Assembly: GCA_963848035.1 (NCBI GenBank)
Contig: CAWKCD010000003.1
Coordinates: forward strand, 310,001 to 374,000
Length of the DNA stretch: 64,000 nucleotides
Origin: JAVVHH01 sp963848035
Lineage (GTDB): Bacteria; Pseudomonadota; Alphaproteobacteria; Acetobacterales; Acetobacteraceae
Direction of reading: 5' to 3'
Position 1 is the first letter of the stretch; each line of letters opens with the position of its first letter. A program made the position numbers and the translations under genes. Shown one piece after another: positions 17,839 through 25,771 of the stretch. The notes beneath the pieces are model-generated. The model ran no database searches. It was not told where the DNA came from and saw only the letters and a list, made by a program, of their open reading frames with translations.

Positions 17839-18771
17839 CTAAGGACGCTGGCCGAGTATCCAGCCTTCCCACGCCACTGCCGGATCCTCGGGTGCGCCAC
17901 CGCCCTCGGGCGATCTGACGATATCGAGCATGCCGAGCAGGCCGAGTAGGCTATCGAAACGATCTTCACCGTCCGCGAGCGGGCCGAATCCGTCGGCGAG
18001 GTCGGCGGCCAACTCGGGCTCCGCCGTTGCGTCGTGCCGGAGCAACCACGCCGAAAGGGCGGCAGCGATGGCAGCCCGGTCCGATTGCCGCCGCTTGCTC
18101 CCGCGCCATGGCGCGCCGAGCCGACGCAGCGCCTCGGCGGGATACGTCTCGGCGATCGTGACCCTGTGCCGCTCGAGCAGCAAGGGCAACGGGCCGGCGA
18201 ACGGCCACAATGCCGGCGGCTCGGCACCCTGCATCGCCGGCAGCAACAGGTCGCGCCAGAACGACAGCGCCGCCTTGCCAACCTGGTTGGGACCCAGCGT
18301 CCAGAACAGGCAGGCCGCGCGCGGGCGGTCGACGGTCTGCCGGTCGCATCGGCGCAGCAACGCCTCGTGACACGCAACGCCCAACCGGTCGGCCTGTGCC
18401 TGGCGACGGGGCGCGAACCGTGTCGTGCGCGGGAAAAACGGCCGGGCCCCGCTCACCTCCTCGATCCGCTCGCATACGGTGAAGAAGGGATCGTCGGCCG
18501 ACAGCGCGGCAAGGAACGTCGGAAAGTCGCTTGTCGCGCCAGCGTGCCGGTGCGCATAGGCCTGCGGCAACCCGATCGGCGCGTCGACGCCGAGCAGCAC
18601 CTTCCCGCCGGCCGCTTCGTCCTGCAACCGGCCGAGCAACGACCCGATTTCGCCTACGAGCTGCACGCGAACCCGCCATCCCGTCTCAGCCGGCGTCGCC
18701 ACCGCTAGCCATCGTTTGTTCGGCGTCACGCTCCAATCCGCGTGGGCGACGAGCGCAGGGGGTGTGGACAA
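17839..18771 (-). CDS. DUF429-like predicted nuclease-fold protein
   Basis: The protein of about 310 residues contains KVLLGVDAPIGLPQAYAHR near residue 57 and an ETYPAEALRRLGAPW segment in the second half. Both are characteristic of DUF429 proteins, which are predicted to have an RNase H-like fold and have no firmly assigned activity. The best start I can find is TTG at 18771, preceded by GAGGAG about 10 bases upstream. The gene lies 81 bases upstream of tssJ on the same strand, so it could be cotranscribed with the T6SS operon. I see no T6SS-related motif in it and take the proximity as probably incidental. Confidence 0.65.
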   Translation of the reverse strand: MSTPPALVAHADWSVTPNKRWLAVATPAETGWRVRVQLVGEIGSLLGRLQDEAAGGKVLLGVDAPIGLPQAYAHRHAGATSDFPTFLAALSADDPFFTVCERIEEVSGARPFFPRTTRFAPRRQAQADRLGVACHEALLRRCDRQTVDRPRAACLFWTLGPNQVGKAALSFWRDLLLPAMQGAEPPALWPFAGPLPLLLERHRVTIAETYPAEALRRLGAPWRGSKRRQSDRAAIAAALSAWLLRHDATAEPELAADLADGFGPLADGEDRFDSLLGLLGMLDIVRSPEGGGAPEDPAVAWEGWILGQRP

Positions 18772-18822
18772 CGGCGGCCAACTCCTCGAAGGTTACGACG
18801 CAAAAATGCAAAGAGGTGCCTT

Positions 18823-19257
18823 TTGTTGAGACATTGCGGGAAGGTTACAGGCGCCGCTCTCATGGGGTGGCTCGGTGCGTGTGCGCCGATGCCGGTCGCC
18901 GCGCCGCCGCCGCCATTCGCAAATATCCCCACCTTCCAGCGCGCCGCCTATGCGGGAACCCGCCAGCGCCTCGATTTCCTCACCACGCTGCGGCCGGATT
19001 GCAGCTACATGGGGCCGTCGAACTATCATTTCCTGATGCGGCCGCAGCATGGGCTGGTGGAATTCAAATCGGCCCAGGAGCCACCGGCTTTCCTGCAGAG
19101 CAGCATATTTTACAAGTGCAACGATCACCGCGTCGGCGGTGTGATGATGTATTTCACGCCCGACCGCAGCTTCAGTGGCAACGACCGCTTCGTCATCGAG
19201 TGGATTTCGCCGGCCGGGCTGCTTTACAGCCGGAAGTACGAGGTAGCGGTCAAGTAG
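18823..19257 (+). CDS. Small putative lipoprotein / secreted protein of unknown function
   Basis: I place the start at TTG 18823 (TTG 18826 is an alternative), because AAGAGG at 18810-18815 is well spaced. The frame then reads as a signal peptide with positive charges (RHCGK), a hydrophobic run and an LGAC lipobox. The next ATG (18862) would leave almost no signal. The mature part contains RLDFLTTLRPDCSYMGPSNY, FYKCNDHRVGGVMMYFTPD and FVIEWISPAGLLYSRKYEV, with two conserved-looking cysteines and a beta-rich composition. I recall no named family. It is divergent from the DUF429-like gene, with only 51 bases between the two start codons. Confidence 0.6.
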   Translation: MLRHCGKVTGAALMGWLGACAPMPVAAPPPPFANIPTFQRAAYAGTRQRLDFLTTLRPDCSYMGPSNYHFLMRPQHGLVEFKSAQEPPAFLQSSIFYKCNDHRVGGVMMYFTPDRSFSGNDRFVIEWISPAGLLYSRKYEVAVK

Positions 19258-19267
19258 AGGTCGTCCG

Positions 19268-19474
19268 TTACGGCTTCAGCGGCTTGTGTGCGCGGTCGAT
19301 GAGACGCGAGATCAAGCCGGGCTTCTTTTGGGGCGCTGGCGGCGGCGGCGTGCGGACGGCCTCCTGCTTCTTGCGTTTGTCCTCGATCCAAGTGTCGAGT
19401 TTCTTGCCCGCCTTGGCCGCGCGCTTGGCCTCGTAGGCACGCTGGCCCTCGCTCATCTTCGTCGGATCCGGCAT
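19268..19474 (-). CDS. Small basic hypothetical protein
   Basis: This 68-residue, lysine-rich protein (MSEGQRAYEAKRAAKAGKKL, DTWIEDKRKKQEA, then a proline stretch and ISRLIDRAHKPLKP) has no membrane segment or recognised domain. The N-terminal half looks like an amphipathic helix. It has a GAAGGGAC ribosome site. It follows the ABC permease gene on the same strand after 48 bases and may be cotranscribed. The function is unknown; the composition would fit a nucleic-acid- or ribosome-associated small protein, but that is a guess. Confidence 0.5.
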   Translation of the reverse strand: MPDPTKMSEGQRAYEAKRAAKAGKKLDTWIEDKRKKQEAVRTPPPPAPQKKPGLISRLIDRAHKPLKP

Positions 19475-19522
19475 TCCAAGTCCCTTCTGCTCGCCTCGTT
19501 GTGGCAGCCGTGCCGCCCAGCT

Positions 19523-20281
19523 TCAAGCCGCCCCCTGCCGCCGCAGCAACCAGCGCTCGACGCTTCCGAGCAGCGCGTTGATCGCGATCCCCGTCAGCGA
19601 GAGCAGGACGAGGGCCGCGAACATGCGCGGGATCTGCAGCCGGTAGCCGGCCTCGAGTATCCGGTACGCCAGCCCCGAAGCGAAGCCGCCCGACCCGGCC
19701 ACGAACTCCGCCACCACCGCTCCCACCAGCGCCAGCCCGCCAGAAACCCGCAAACCCGCCAAAAAATATGGCAGCGCCGAAGGCAGCCGCAACAGCGTCA
19801 GCGTCTGCCATCGTCCCGCGCCGTTCAGCCGAAACAGGTCCAGCAACTCGGCGGGAACCGCGCCGAGCCCGGTCAGCGTGTTGGAGAACAGCGGAAAGAA
19901 CGCGACGACGGTGGCGCACACCACCAGCGAGACGAAGGGGTCGCCGACCCAGACGATGATGAGCGGCGCAATCGCGACGATCGGCGTCACCTGCAGCACG
20001 ATCGCCCAAGGCAGGATCGCCGCCCGCGCCCACCGGCTGGTCGCGATCAGCCCGGCCATCGCCACCGCCACCACGCAGCTCGCCGCCAGCGCCACCGCCG
20101 TCACCGCCAAGGTGGATAGCAGCGAGGTCAGCAACAGGGCAGGTGCGGCGGCGAAGGCCTGCGCGATCGCGACCGGCCCCGGCAGGATGTAGGCCGGCAC
20201 GCCGAACAGCCGGACCGCGCCCTCCCACAGCAGCAGCGCAAGCAGTCCGAAAGCGAGCGGCAGCTTGACGTCAGGCGGCAT
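19523..20281 (-). CDS. ABC transporter permease (NMT1/THI5-type or taurine/nitrate-type importer)
   Basis: The start at 20281 (MPPDVKLPLAFG) gives 252 residues with about six membrane helices and the binding-protein-dependent permease signature near residues 145-175 (ELLDLFRLNGAGRWQTLTLLRLPSALPYFLAGL), whose EAA-like loop contacts the ATPase. The longer frame to 20356 lies inside the ATPase gene. The start overlaps the ATPase stop by 11 bases. With the ATPase and the periplasmic binding protein upstream it forms a complete three-gene importer. The family transports small organic nutrients such as pyrimidine precursors, sulfonates or nitrate. Confidence 0.85.
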   Translation of the reverse strand: MPPDVKLPLAFGLLALLLWEGAVRLFGVPAYILPGPVAIAQAFAAAPALLLTSLLSTLAVTAVALAASCVVAVAMAGLIATSRWARAAILPWAIVLQVTPIVAIAPLIIVWVGDPFVSLVVCATVVAFFPLFSNTLTGLGAVPAELLDLFRLNGAGRWQTLTLLRLPSALPYFLAGLRVSGGLALVGAVVAEFVAGSGGFASGLAYRILEAGYRLQIPRMFAALVLLSLTGIAINALLGSVERWLLRRQGAA

Positions 20282-20999
20282 GAGCCTGCCGCATCGTCCG
20301 CGTGATGTCGGCAACCAGGCTGGCGTAGGCCGGGTCGAGCCGCCGATCGCCAGCATCGCTCAGCTCCGAGGCGATCTCGGCCGCGATCCGGCCCGGCCGC
20401 GGCGACATCACCACGATCCGGCGCGCCAGATACGCCGCCTCGTAAATCGAATGCGTCACGAAAACGATGCTGCAACCGGCGGTCTGCCACAATGACCGCA
20501 GATCGTCCTGCAGCGCGTGCCGCGTGAACTCGTCGAGTGCCGCGAACGGCTCATCCATCAGCAGCAACCGCGGCTTGACCACCAAGCTGCGGGCGATCGA
20601 GACGCGCATGCGCATCCCGCCGGACAGCTGCCGCGGCTTGGCGTCTTCGAACCCGGCGAGACCCACTCGCGCGAGCGCTGCCGCGGCCGCCTCACGGTCC
20701 TCGGCGCCATCCCGGCCGCGCAGGCGAAGCGGAAGCCGGACATTGTCGATCGCCGACGCCCAGGGCAGCAACGTGGCGTCCTGGAACACGAAGCCGATGT
20801 CTCCCGGCGCGGCGTCCCAGGCGATCCGCCCGGTATCGGGCTGGTCGAGCCCGGCGATCAGCCGCAGCAGCGTCGACTTGCCGCATCCGGACGGGCCCAG
20901 CAGCGCCACGAAGTCGCCGGCCCCGATAGCGAGAGACACGGCCTCGAGCGCGACCGTGCCGTTGGCGAAGCGTCGTCCGGCTTGCTCGACCCTGAGCAA
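20271..20999 (-). CDS. ABC transporter ATP-binding protein
   Basis: The ATPase shows Walker A GPSGCGKST, the Q-loop FVFQDATLLPW, the ABC signature LSGGMRMRVSIARSL, Walker B LLLMDEPFAALD and the H-loop FVTHSIYEA, in the usual order. The hydrophobic ATLLPW after the Q-loop is typical of the nitrate/sulfonate/thiamine-precursor class. No ATG lies at a sensible position; TTG at 20999, right after the binding-protein stop, fits the conserved first strand (LLRVEQAGRRFANG). The frame is open further upstream, but that part lies inside the neighbouring gene. The start is therefore uncertain. Confidence 0.88.
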   Translation of the reverse strand: MLRVEQAGRRFANGTVALEAVSLAIGAGDFVALLGPSGCGKSTLLRLIAGLDQPDTGRIAWDAAPGDIGFVFQDATLLPWASAIDNVRLPLRLRGRDGAEDREAAAAALARVGLAGFEDAKPRQLSGGMRMRVSIARSLVVKPRLLLMDEPFAALDEFTRHALQDDLRSLWQTAGCSIVFVTHSIYEAAYLARRIVVMSPRPGRIAAEIASELSDAGDRRLDPAYASLVADITRTMRQAHAA

Positions 21000-21001
21000 C
21001 C

Positions 21002-21997
21002 CTAGTGGGGACGCATCGCGACGCCGACGCCCTTGTTGACGAATTGCGTGGTGTAGGCGGACTTCCAGTCGAGATCCGGTTTGTAGAGGCCTTGGGCCTG
21101 CATGGCCGTGAAGAAATCCTGCCACCGTTCCGCGCTCATCGCGCCGATCCCGAGCTTGGTCGCATCGCCGGAGTCGACGATGCCATGCTCGCGCATCATG
21201 CGGCGGCCGAACTCGAGCAGCCCGTCCGTCATTTCGGGGTTGGCTTGCTTGATGAGCGCGTTGCCGGGCGCCGGGTCATTATATAGGTAGGAATACCAGC
21301 CCTCGATCGAGGCATCGAGGAAGCGCTGCACGACGTCCGGGTGTTCGGCGATGAGCTTGTTGCTCGTGGCGATCAGGCTGCCGTAGCCGGTGAAGCCGGC
21401 ATCGGCGATCAGCATCACGACCGGCTTGAAATGCGCCTCCTGCTCGATCGCGAACGGCTCCGAACCCAGATAGCCCTGCTGGATGGCGCTCTTGTCGGCA
21501 AGGAACGGAGCGAGGTTGAACGTGTAGGGACGGATCTGAGCGTCGCTGTAGCCGAACTTGGCGCGGAGGAAGTTCCACCATCCGGCCCGGGTGTCGGCGC
21601 CGATCATGATCGGCTTGCCGCGCAACTCGGCGAAACTGTCATTGCCCTGTCCGGGGTGCGCCAGCAGGATCGACGGATCCTTCTGGAACATCGCCGCGAC
21701 CGCGACGAAGGGCAGTTTCTCCTGTACGAAGTTCAGGGCCAGAAAGCTGTTCGAGGTCAGATTGAAGTCCAGACGCCCGGCCAGCAGGAGCTGGGTTTGG
21801 TTGACCTGCGGGCCGCCCTCCCGGATGCTGACCTCTAGCCCGTGCTTGGCGTAGATGCCGGTCGCGACCGCCTGGTAATAGCCGCCGTATTCCGCCTCCG
21901 CTTTCCAGTCCAACCCGAAGGTCACCTTGTCGGCGGCCGACGCCGGGACGGCGGGGAGCAGAAGGGCGCAAAGGAGCAGCATGACGACACGCAGCAT
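21002..21997 (-). CDS. ABC transporter periplasmic substrate-binding protein, NMT1/THI5-like
   Basis: The ATG at 21997 gives a signal peptide (MLRVVMLLLCALLLPAVPAS) cleaved near AADKVTFG. The mature protein starts with FGLDWKAEAEYGGYYQAVAT, the NMT1/THI5 fold entry with a Trp and two Tyr that line pyrimidine or aromatic ligands in ThiY. It continues with FNLTSNSFLALNFVQE and IQQGYLGSEPFAIEQEA. ThiY-type proteins import formylaminopyrimidine for thiamine salvage. However, I see no thiamine genes beside it and no TPP-riboswitch core upstream, so the substrate stays open. It is the first gene of the importer operon. Confidence 0.82.
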   Translation of the reverse strand: MLRVVMLLLCALLLPAVPASAADKVTFGLDWKAEAEYGGYYQAVATGIYAKHGLEVSIREGGPQVNQTQLLLAGRLDFNLTSNSFLALNFVQEKLPFVAVAAMFQKDPSILLAHPGQGNDSFAELRGKPIMIGADTRAGWWNFLRAKFGYSDAQIRPYTFNLAPFLADKSAIQQGYLGSEPFAIEQEAHFKPVVMLIADAGFTGYGSLIATSNKLIAEHPDVVQRFLDASIEGWYSYLYNDPAPGNALIKQANPEMTDGLLEFGRRMMREHGIVDSGDATKLGIGAMSAERWQDFFTAMQAQGLYKPDLDWKSAYTTQFVNKGVGVAMRPH

Positions 21998-22096
21998 CGG
22001 TGGATCCTTTCCGGCAATGGCCGACCGATCCTGCACGGGTTTGCGGTTCTCCGCCATGCGGGAACAAACGACCGTTTCGTCCTTGATCGCGCGCTG

Positions 22097-22433
22097 ATGG
22101 CCGATCCGCGCGTCAAGGCGAAGCTCTGGATTCAGATGGCGCTTCGGATGGGCGACCTGAGCGGCCGGCCGGGCGCGATCTTGCGCCGCGGCGATGCCGA
22201 TGCGGGCGGCGTCCTGGTCGTGCTGCGCGGCGAAAGAGGCGATGTGCGTGCTGTCGCAGGTGCGCGCCGGTGAGGGGGAGAGCGCTTGGATGCGGGCGAC
22301 CGGGGCTGATAGTGTCGATCAAGCCACGGTCGACCAGTATATCGAGCGGCAGGTGCAACGCGATCCTGATCTCTGGGTTGTGGAGTTCACCGGGCCGGAT
22401 CTAACCCCTCCATTCGAAGCGAAGCTGGTGTGA
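22097..22433 (+). pseudogene. DUF1491-like protein, frameshifted as read
   Basis: Two frames join into one small alphaproteobacterial DUF1491-type protein. The first, from ATG 22097, reads ADPRVKAKLWIQMALRMGDL and AILRRGDADAGGVLVVLRG. The second reads SAWMRATGADSVDQATVDQY and IERQVQRDPDLWVVEFTG. The RRGDADAG and DPDLWVVE segments are what identifies the family. The junction lies near 22240-22252. The span of 337 bases is one more than a multiple of three, so one extra base explains the break. The function of the family is unknown. It is divergent from the ABC importer. Confidence 0.65.
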
Positions 22434-22655
22434 GGACGGAAACGGCGAGGTTGAAAGGTGCTCACGGCGATGTGTGTCAAATCTGCTCAACGGCCTGTTG
22501 CTCGGCTGCCACATGCGCCCTGAAAGTGCCACATCCATCTCGCACCAGCGGAAGTTGGTGGTAATGTCCCACTACCGAGAGGCGGGGGAGCGAGTCCCGA
22601 GCCACCGAGCCCACGGCTGCGTTGATACGCAGAACTGAACGAGGAGAAGAAAGTT
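22434..22655. other. Intergenic region upstream of the first ompA, with a small hairpin
   Basis: I find no convincing gene in these 222 bases. They hold the promoter region of the first ompA gene. A perfect 6-bp inverted repeat, CTGCGT-TGAT-ACGCAG, occupies 22617-22632 just ahead of the ribosome site GAGGAGAAG at about 22640. It would fold in the mRNA leader, and OmpA-type messages are often controlled at the leader level. I could not identify a clear -35/-10 pair. Confidence 0.35.
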
Positions 22656-23798
22656 ATGAAGCTCCGTAGCGCGCTACTCGCCGCGACGGTCCTGGCAGCG
22701 GCCCCGGTCGCCGCCAAGGCCCAGGCCGTCAGCGGCCTCTACATCGGCGCAGGCGCCGGTGTGAACTTCCAGCAGAGGGAGCCGCTGACCTCGGCGACCT
22801 TCCAGGGCGGCCTTCCGGCTTCGGCCATCGGCACCCTGCCCAGCAGCGTCAAGTCCCAGGTCGGCTTCGCCGGCGTTCTGAGCGTCGGTTACGGCCTCGG
22901 CAACGGCCTGCGCTTCGAAATCGAAGGCAGCTATCGCGACAACAAGCTGAAGAGCACCAACGGCATCGGCGCCGGCGGCGACGAGATGAAGTACGGCGGC
23001 ATGTTCAATGCCCTCTATGACTTCGACCCGTCCGTCATCGGCATGGGCTTCCTCCCGGTCGTCCCGTACGTCGGTATCGGCGCTGGCTACCAGTGGGCGC
23101 AGCAGCAGAACGGCCGCTACTACCTCGGCGTGCCGGGTGGCACGACGCCGGCCACGCTGTATCGCACCAACCAGGGTGACGGCGCGTTCGCCTATCAGGG
23201 CATCGCGGGTGTCTCCTTCCCGATCACGGCGGTTCCGGGTCTCTCGCTTACGGCGGAATACCGTTACCTCGGCATTCTCGGCGATCGTTCGGTGAACTAC
23301 CAGTTCCTCTCGAACCGTCCGGCTCCGGGTGGCACGTCCACGCGTGCGACGATCAAGTATGGCGACGAAGCGAACCACACGATCATGGTCGGCGTCCGCT
23401 ATGCCTTCAACGCCGCGCCGCCGCCGCCGCCCGCCGCCGTCGTCACCCCGCCGCCGGCTCGCGAAGCCGCCCGGACCTACCTCGTGTTCTTCGACTGGGA
23501 TCGTGCGGACCTCACCCCGCGCGCTCGTCAGGTCGTGTCCGAGGCTGCCCAGGCAACCACGCGCGTCCAGGTCACGAAGATCCAGGTCAACGGCTTCACC
23601 GACACGTCGGGCACGCCGCGCTACAACCAGGGTCTGTCGGTCCGTCGTGCGCAGACCGTCGCCAACGAGCTCGTCCGCGATGGCGTGCCGCGTAGCGCGA
23701 TCTCCATCCAGGGCTTCGGCGAGACGCGCCTGCTGGTCCCGACCGCCGATGGCGTTCGTGAGCCGCAGAACCGTCGCGTCGAGATCATCCTCCAGTAG
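22656..23798 (+). CDS. OmpA-family outer membrane protein (beta-barrel plus peptidoglycan-binding domain)
   Basis: The 380 residues begin with a signal peptide (MKLRSALLAATVLAAAPVAA, cleaved near AKAQA). A beta-barrel of about 240 residues opens with VSGLYIGAGAGVNFQQ and ends with MVGVRYAF, followed by a Pro/Ala hinge (NAAPPPPPAAVVTPPPA). The C-terminal OmpA domain has YLVFFDWDRADLTPRARQVV, VNGFTDTSGTPRYNQGLSVR and EPQNRRVEIIL. It anchors the outer membrane to the cell wall and may act as a slow porin. It has a strong ribosome site (GAGGAGAAGAAAG) and its own terminator. The next gene is a close paralogue. Confidence 0.92.
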   Translation: MKLRSALLAATVLAAAPVAAKAQAVSGLYIGAGAGVNFQQREPLTSATFQGGLPASAIGTLPSSVKSQVGFAGVLSVGYGLGNGLRFEIEGSYRDNKLKSTNGIGAGGDEMKYGGMFNALYDFDPSVIGMGFLPVVPYVGIGAGYQWAQQQNGRYYLGVPGGTTPATLYRTNQGDGAFAYQGIAGVSFPITAVPGLSLTAEYRYLGILGDRSVNYQFLSNRPAPGGTSTRATIKYGDEANHTIMVGVRYAFNAAPPPPPAAVVTPPPAREAARTYLVFFDWDRADLTPRARQVVSEAAQATTRVQVTKIQVNGFTDTSGTPRYNQGLSVRRAQTVANELVRDGVPRSAISIQGFGETRLLVPTADGVREPQNRRVEIILQ

Positions 23799-23855
23799 TC
23801 ACTTGAGTTCGACCTGGTCAGCCGGCTTGGGCTGGCCGGGCCGGCTCACGAAATC

Positions 23856-23888
23856 GGGGCTGGTCCAGCAATGGGCCAGCCCCTTTTT
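23856..23888 (+). terminator. Rho-independent terminator after the first ompA
   Basis: An 11-bp stem (GGGGCTGGTCC pairing with GGGCCAGCCCC, one G-T pair) with a 6-base loop AGCAAT is followed directly by a run of five T. It lies 57 bases after the ompA stop and upstream of the second ompA, so the two paralogues are probably separate transcription units. Confidence 0.85.
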
Positions 23889-23971
23889 GTTCAGCCCCTT
23901 TTTATTCGGAAGGGGGTCGCTATCGTAGTGTTGCCGGTGTCGTGCCGGACCGCCTCGCGGAAGGGAATACA

Positions 23972-25054
23972 ATGTTGGGTAAGGTCATGCTGGCTGCCAC
24001 CGCGCTCGGTGGCACGCTCGCTTGGAGCGGATTAGCGGCCGCGCAGCCTGTCACCGGGCTCTATATCGGCGCGCTTGGCGGCGCCAACTTCATGGAGCGC
24101 GAGCAGGTTCGGATCGCGCCGAACGGCAGCAATGCGGCCGCCTATGGCAGGGCGGGGCTCGATACCGGCTATGCCGCGCTCGGCTCGATCGGCTACGGAT
24201 TGGGCAATGGCTTCCGTGTCGAGGTCGAGGGCAACTATCGCCGCAATGACTACGGCCGCTCACAGAGTGGGCTTGCCATCAATGGCCGGGAGAAGAAATA
24301 CGGGCCAATGGTCAACGCGCTGTTCGACCTCGATGTCGGCAGCCCCTATGTCTTCCCCTATATCGGCGCTGGCGCCGGCTACCAGTTCGTGGATCAGCGG
24401 GCGACCATTACCTCTGGCCCCTATACCGCGTCGCTGAACAGCGAGAAGGGCGGCTTCGCCTACCAGGCAATCGCGGGATTGTCGTTCCCGATCCCCCCGG
24501 TCGTCGGCTTGTCGCTGGTGGCGGAATACCGATACTTCGCCGTAGCCGGCGACCGGCAATACAACACGACGGTCACGGCACCCGGTTTCTCGGCGTCGGG
24601 CCAGGTCAAGGAACGCGCCGATTTCAACCATAGCCTGATGCTCGGGCTCCGCTACGCCTTCAATGTGGCGCCTCCACCGGTGGAGCCGCAAGCCGTGGTG
24701 ACGCCGCCGCCGGCCGCCGAAGCAGCCCGGACCTACCTCGTCTTCTTCGATTGGGATCGCGCTGACCTCACGGCGCGTGCGCGCCAGGTCGTGGCCGAAG
24801 CTGCGAAGGCGACCACCCGGGTCCAGGTCACCCGCATCGAAGTGAATGGCTACACCGACACTTCCGGAACGGTGAAATACAATCAGGGTCTATCGGTGCG
24901 GCGGGCCCAGACTGTCGCCAATGAACTCGTGCGCGACGGCGTGCCGAAGCAGGCGATCTCGATTCAGGGCTATGGCCAGACGCGCTTGCTGGTTCCGACC
25001 GCCGACGGCGTGCGCGAGCCGCAAAACCGCCGGGTCGAAATCATTCTCCGCTGA
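23972..25054 (+). CDS. OmpA-family outer membrane protein, tandem paralogue
   Basis: From ATG 23972, preceded by GGAAGGGAA, the product has 360 residues. A signal peptide (MLGKVMLAATALGGTLAWSG) is followed by a barrel that starts VTGLYIGALGGANFMERE and ends LMLGLRYAFNVAPP, then a Pro-rich hinge and an OmpA domain (YLVFFDWDRADLTARARQVV, VNGYTDTSGTVKYNQGLSVR, EPQNRRVEIIL). The OmpA domain is nearly the same as in the gene before it, whereas the barrel loops differ. This fits gene duplication with divergence of surface loops. An upstream frame extension to 23942 lacks signal character. Confidence 0.92.
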   Translation: MLGKVMLAATALGGTLAWSGLAAAQPVTGLYIGALGGANFMEREQVRIAPNGSNAAAYGRAGLDTGYAALGSIGYGLGNGFRVEVEGNYRRNDYGRSQSGLAINGREKKYGPMVNALFDLDVGSPYVFPYIGAGAGYQFVDQRATITSGPYTASLNSEKGGFAYQAIAGLSFPIPPVVGLSLVAEYRYFAVAGDRQYNTTVTAPGFSASGQVKERADFNHSLMLGLRYAFNVAPPPVEPQAVVTPPPAAEAARTYLVFFDWDRADLTARARQVVAEAAKATTRVQVTRIEVNGYTDTSGTVKYNQGLSVRRAQTVANELVRDGVPKQAISIQGYGQTRLLVPTADGVREPQNRRVEIILR

Positions 25055-25060
25055 ACGGTT

Positions 25061-25094
25061 GGATCGGATCAGGCAAAACCGCCTGATCCGATCC
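25061..25094. terminator. Perfect hairpin between convergent ompA and a secreted-protein gene
   Basis: GGATCGGATCAGGC and its exact complement form a 14-bp stem around the loop AAAACC, 6 bases after the ompA stop and 7 bases beyond the stop of the oppositely oriented gene. There is no T tract on the plus side. Its place between convergent genes suggests a bidirectional terminator or 3'-end stabiliser. Confidence 0.6.
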
Positions 25095-25101
25095 GAGGGT
25101 G

Positions 25102-25624
25102 TCAGCTGCGGCGGCGAGTCGAGTGATGCGTCGTCGACCGGGTCGTGGTCCGCGTCGGGGCGGTGGCCTCGTTCCCTTCGCAGGAGGTGAGCGTCTCTGG
25201 CATGCCGACGATTCGGCCTGCGGCATACTCGCGCAGCTCGTTGCCGTTCTTCAGTGCCATCACCTCGGTGAAAATGTCCTGGTTGTGGTCGCAGAAACGG
25301 CTGCCGTCCTTCTGGCTGACATCGGCCTTGCCGTTCGCCAACTGCGTCAGATACCGATCCTGCTGCGTCTGACCGGTGCGGCCGTAACGGTGCGAGAAGT
25401 AATTCTTAGCGACGCGTTCGTCACTGTTCAGCTCGGGCTTGAACCGGTTGATAAACGCATTGTACTGCGTCATCGGTATGACAGGTCAGCGTCTGTACCA
25501 TGAGCTGCGTCTTCAGCCCGGCGACGTCCAGCGCCTCCCGGTCCCCCGAAGACACACATGCAGCGGCGGCGATCTGACTGGTGAGCATCCCGGCGGCAAC
25601 CATGCCGGACAAAAACAAGCGCAT
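25102..25624 (-). pseudogene. Secreted protein of unknown function, frameshifted as read
   Basis: Two frames join into one protein. The N-terminal part, from ATG 25624 with GGAG upstream, has a clear signal peptide (MRLFLSGMVAAGMLTSQIAA) and continues CVSSGDREALDVAGLKTQLM and VQTLTCHTDD. The second frame continues QYNAFINRFKPELNSDERVA, YFSHRYGRTGQTQQDRYLTQ, a DGSRFCDH segment and a Thr/Arg-rich tail. The junction is near 25466-25472. The span of 523 bases is one more than a multiple of three. Three cysteines in the mature region suggest periplasmic disulfides. I recognise no named family. Confidence 0.6.
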
Positions 25625-25771
25625 CGCGTTCTCCATCAGGCGAGCCTGGGCGACTCAGTCACCCGGTGGGTGAGGTAAACCGGCTAGCCAGTGGAAATGC
25701 AACACAAATTGAGCTTTGCTTGGAGTGCCCCCTATCGCCGCTCGGTGGCACCGTTCATGCTTCGCACGTAA

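Noticed and set aside
21998..22096. A possible TPP riboswitch ahead of the THI5-like importer
   Set aside because: I looked for the conserved CTGAGA and related core segments on the minus strand upstream of the binding-protein gene and did not find them.
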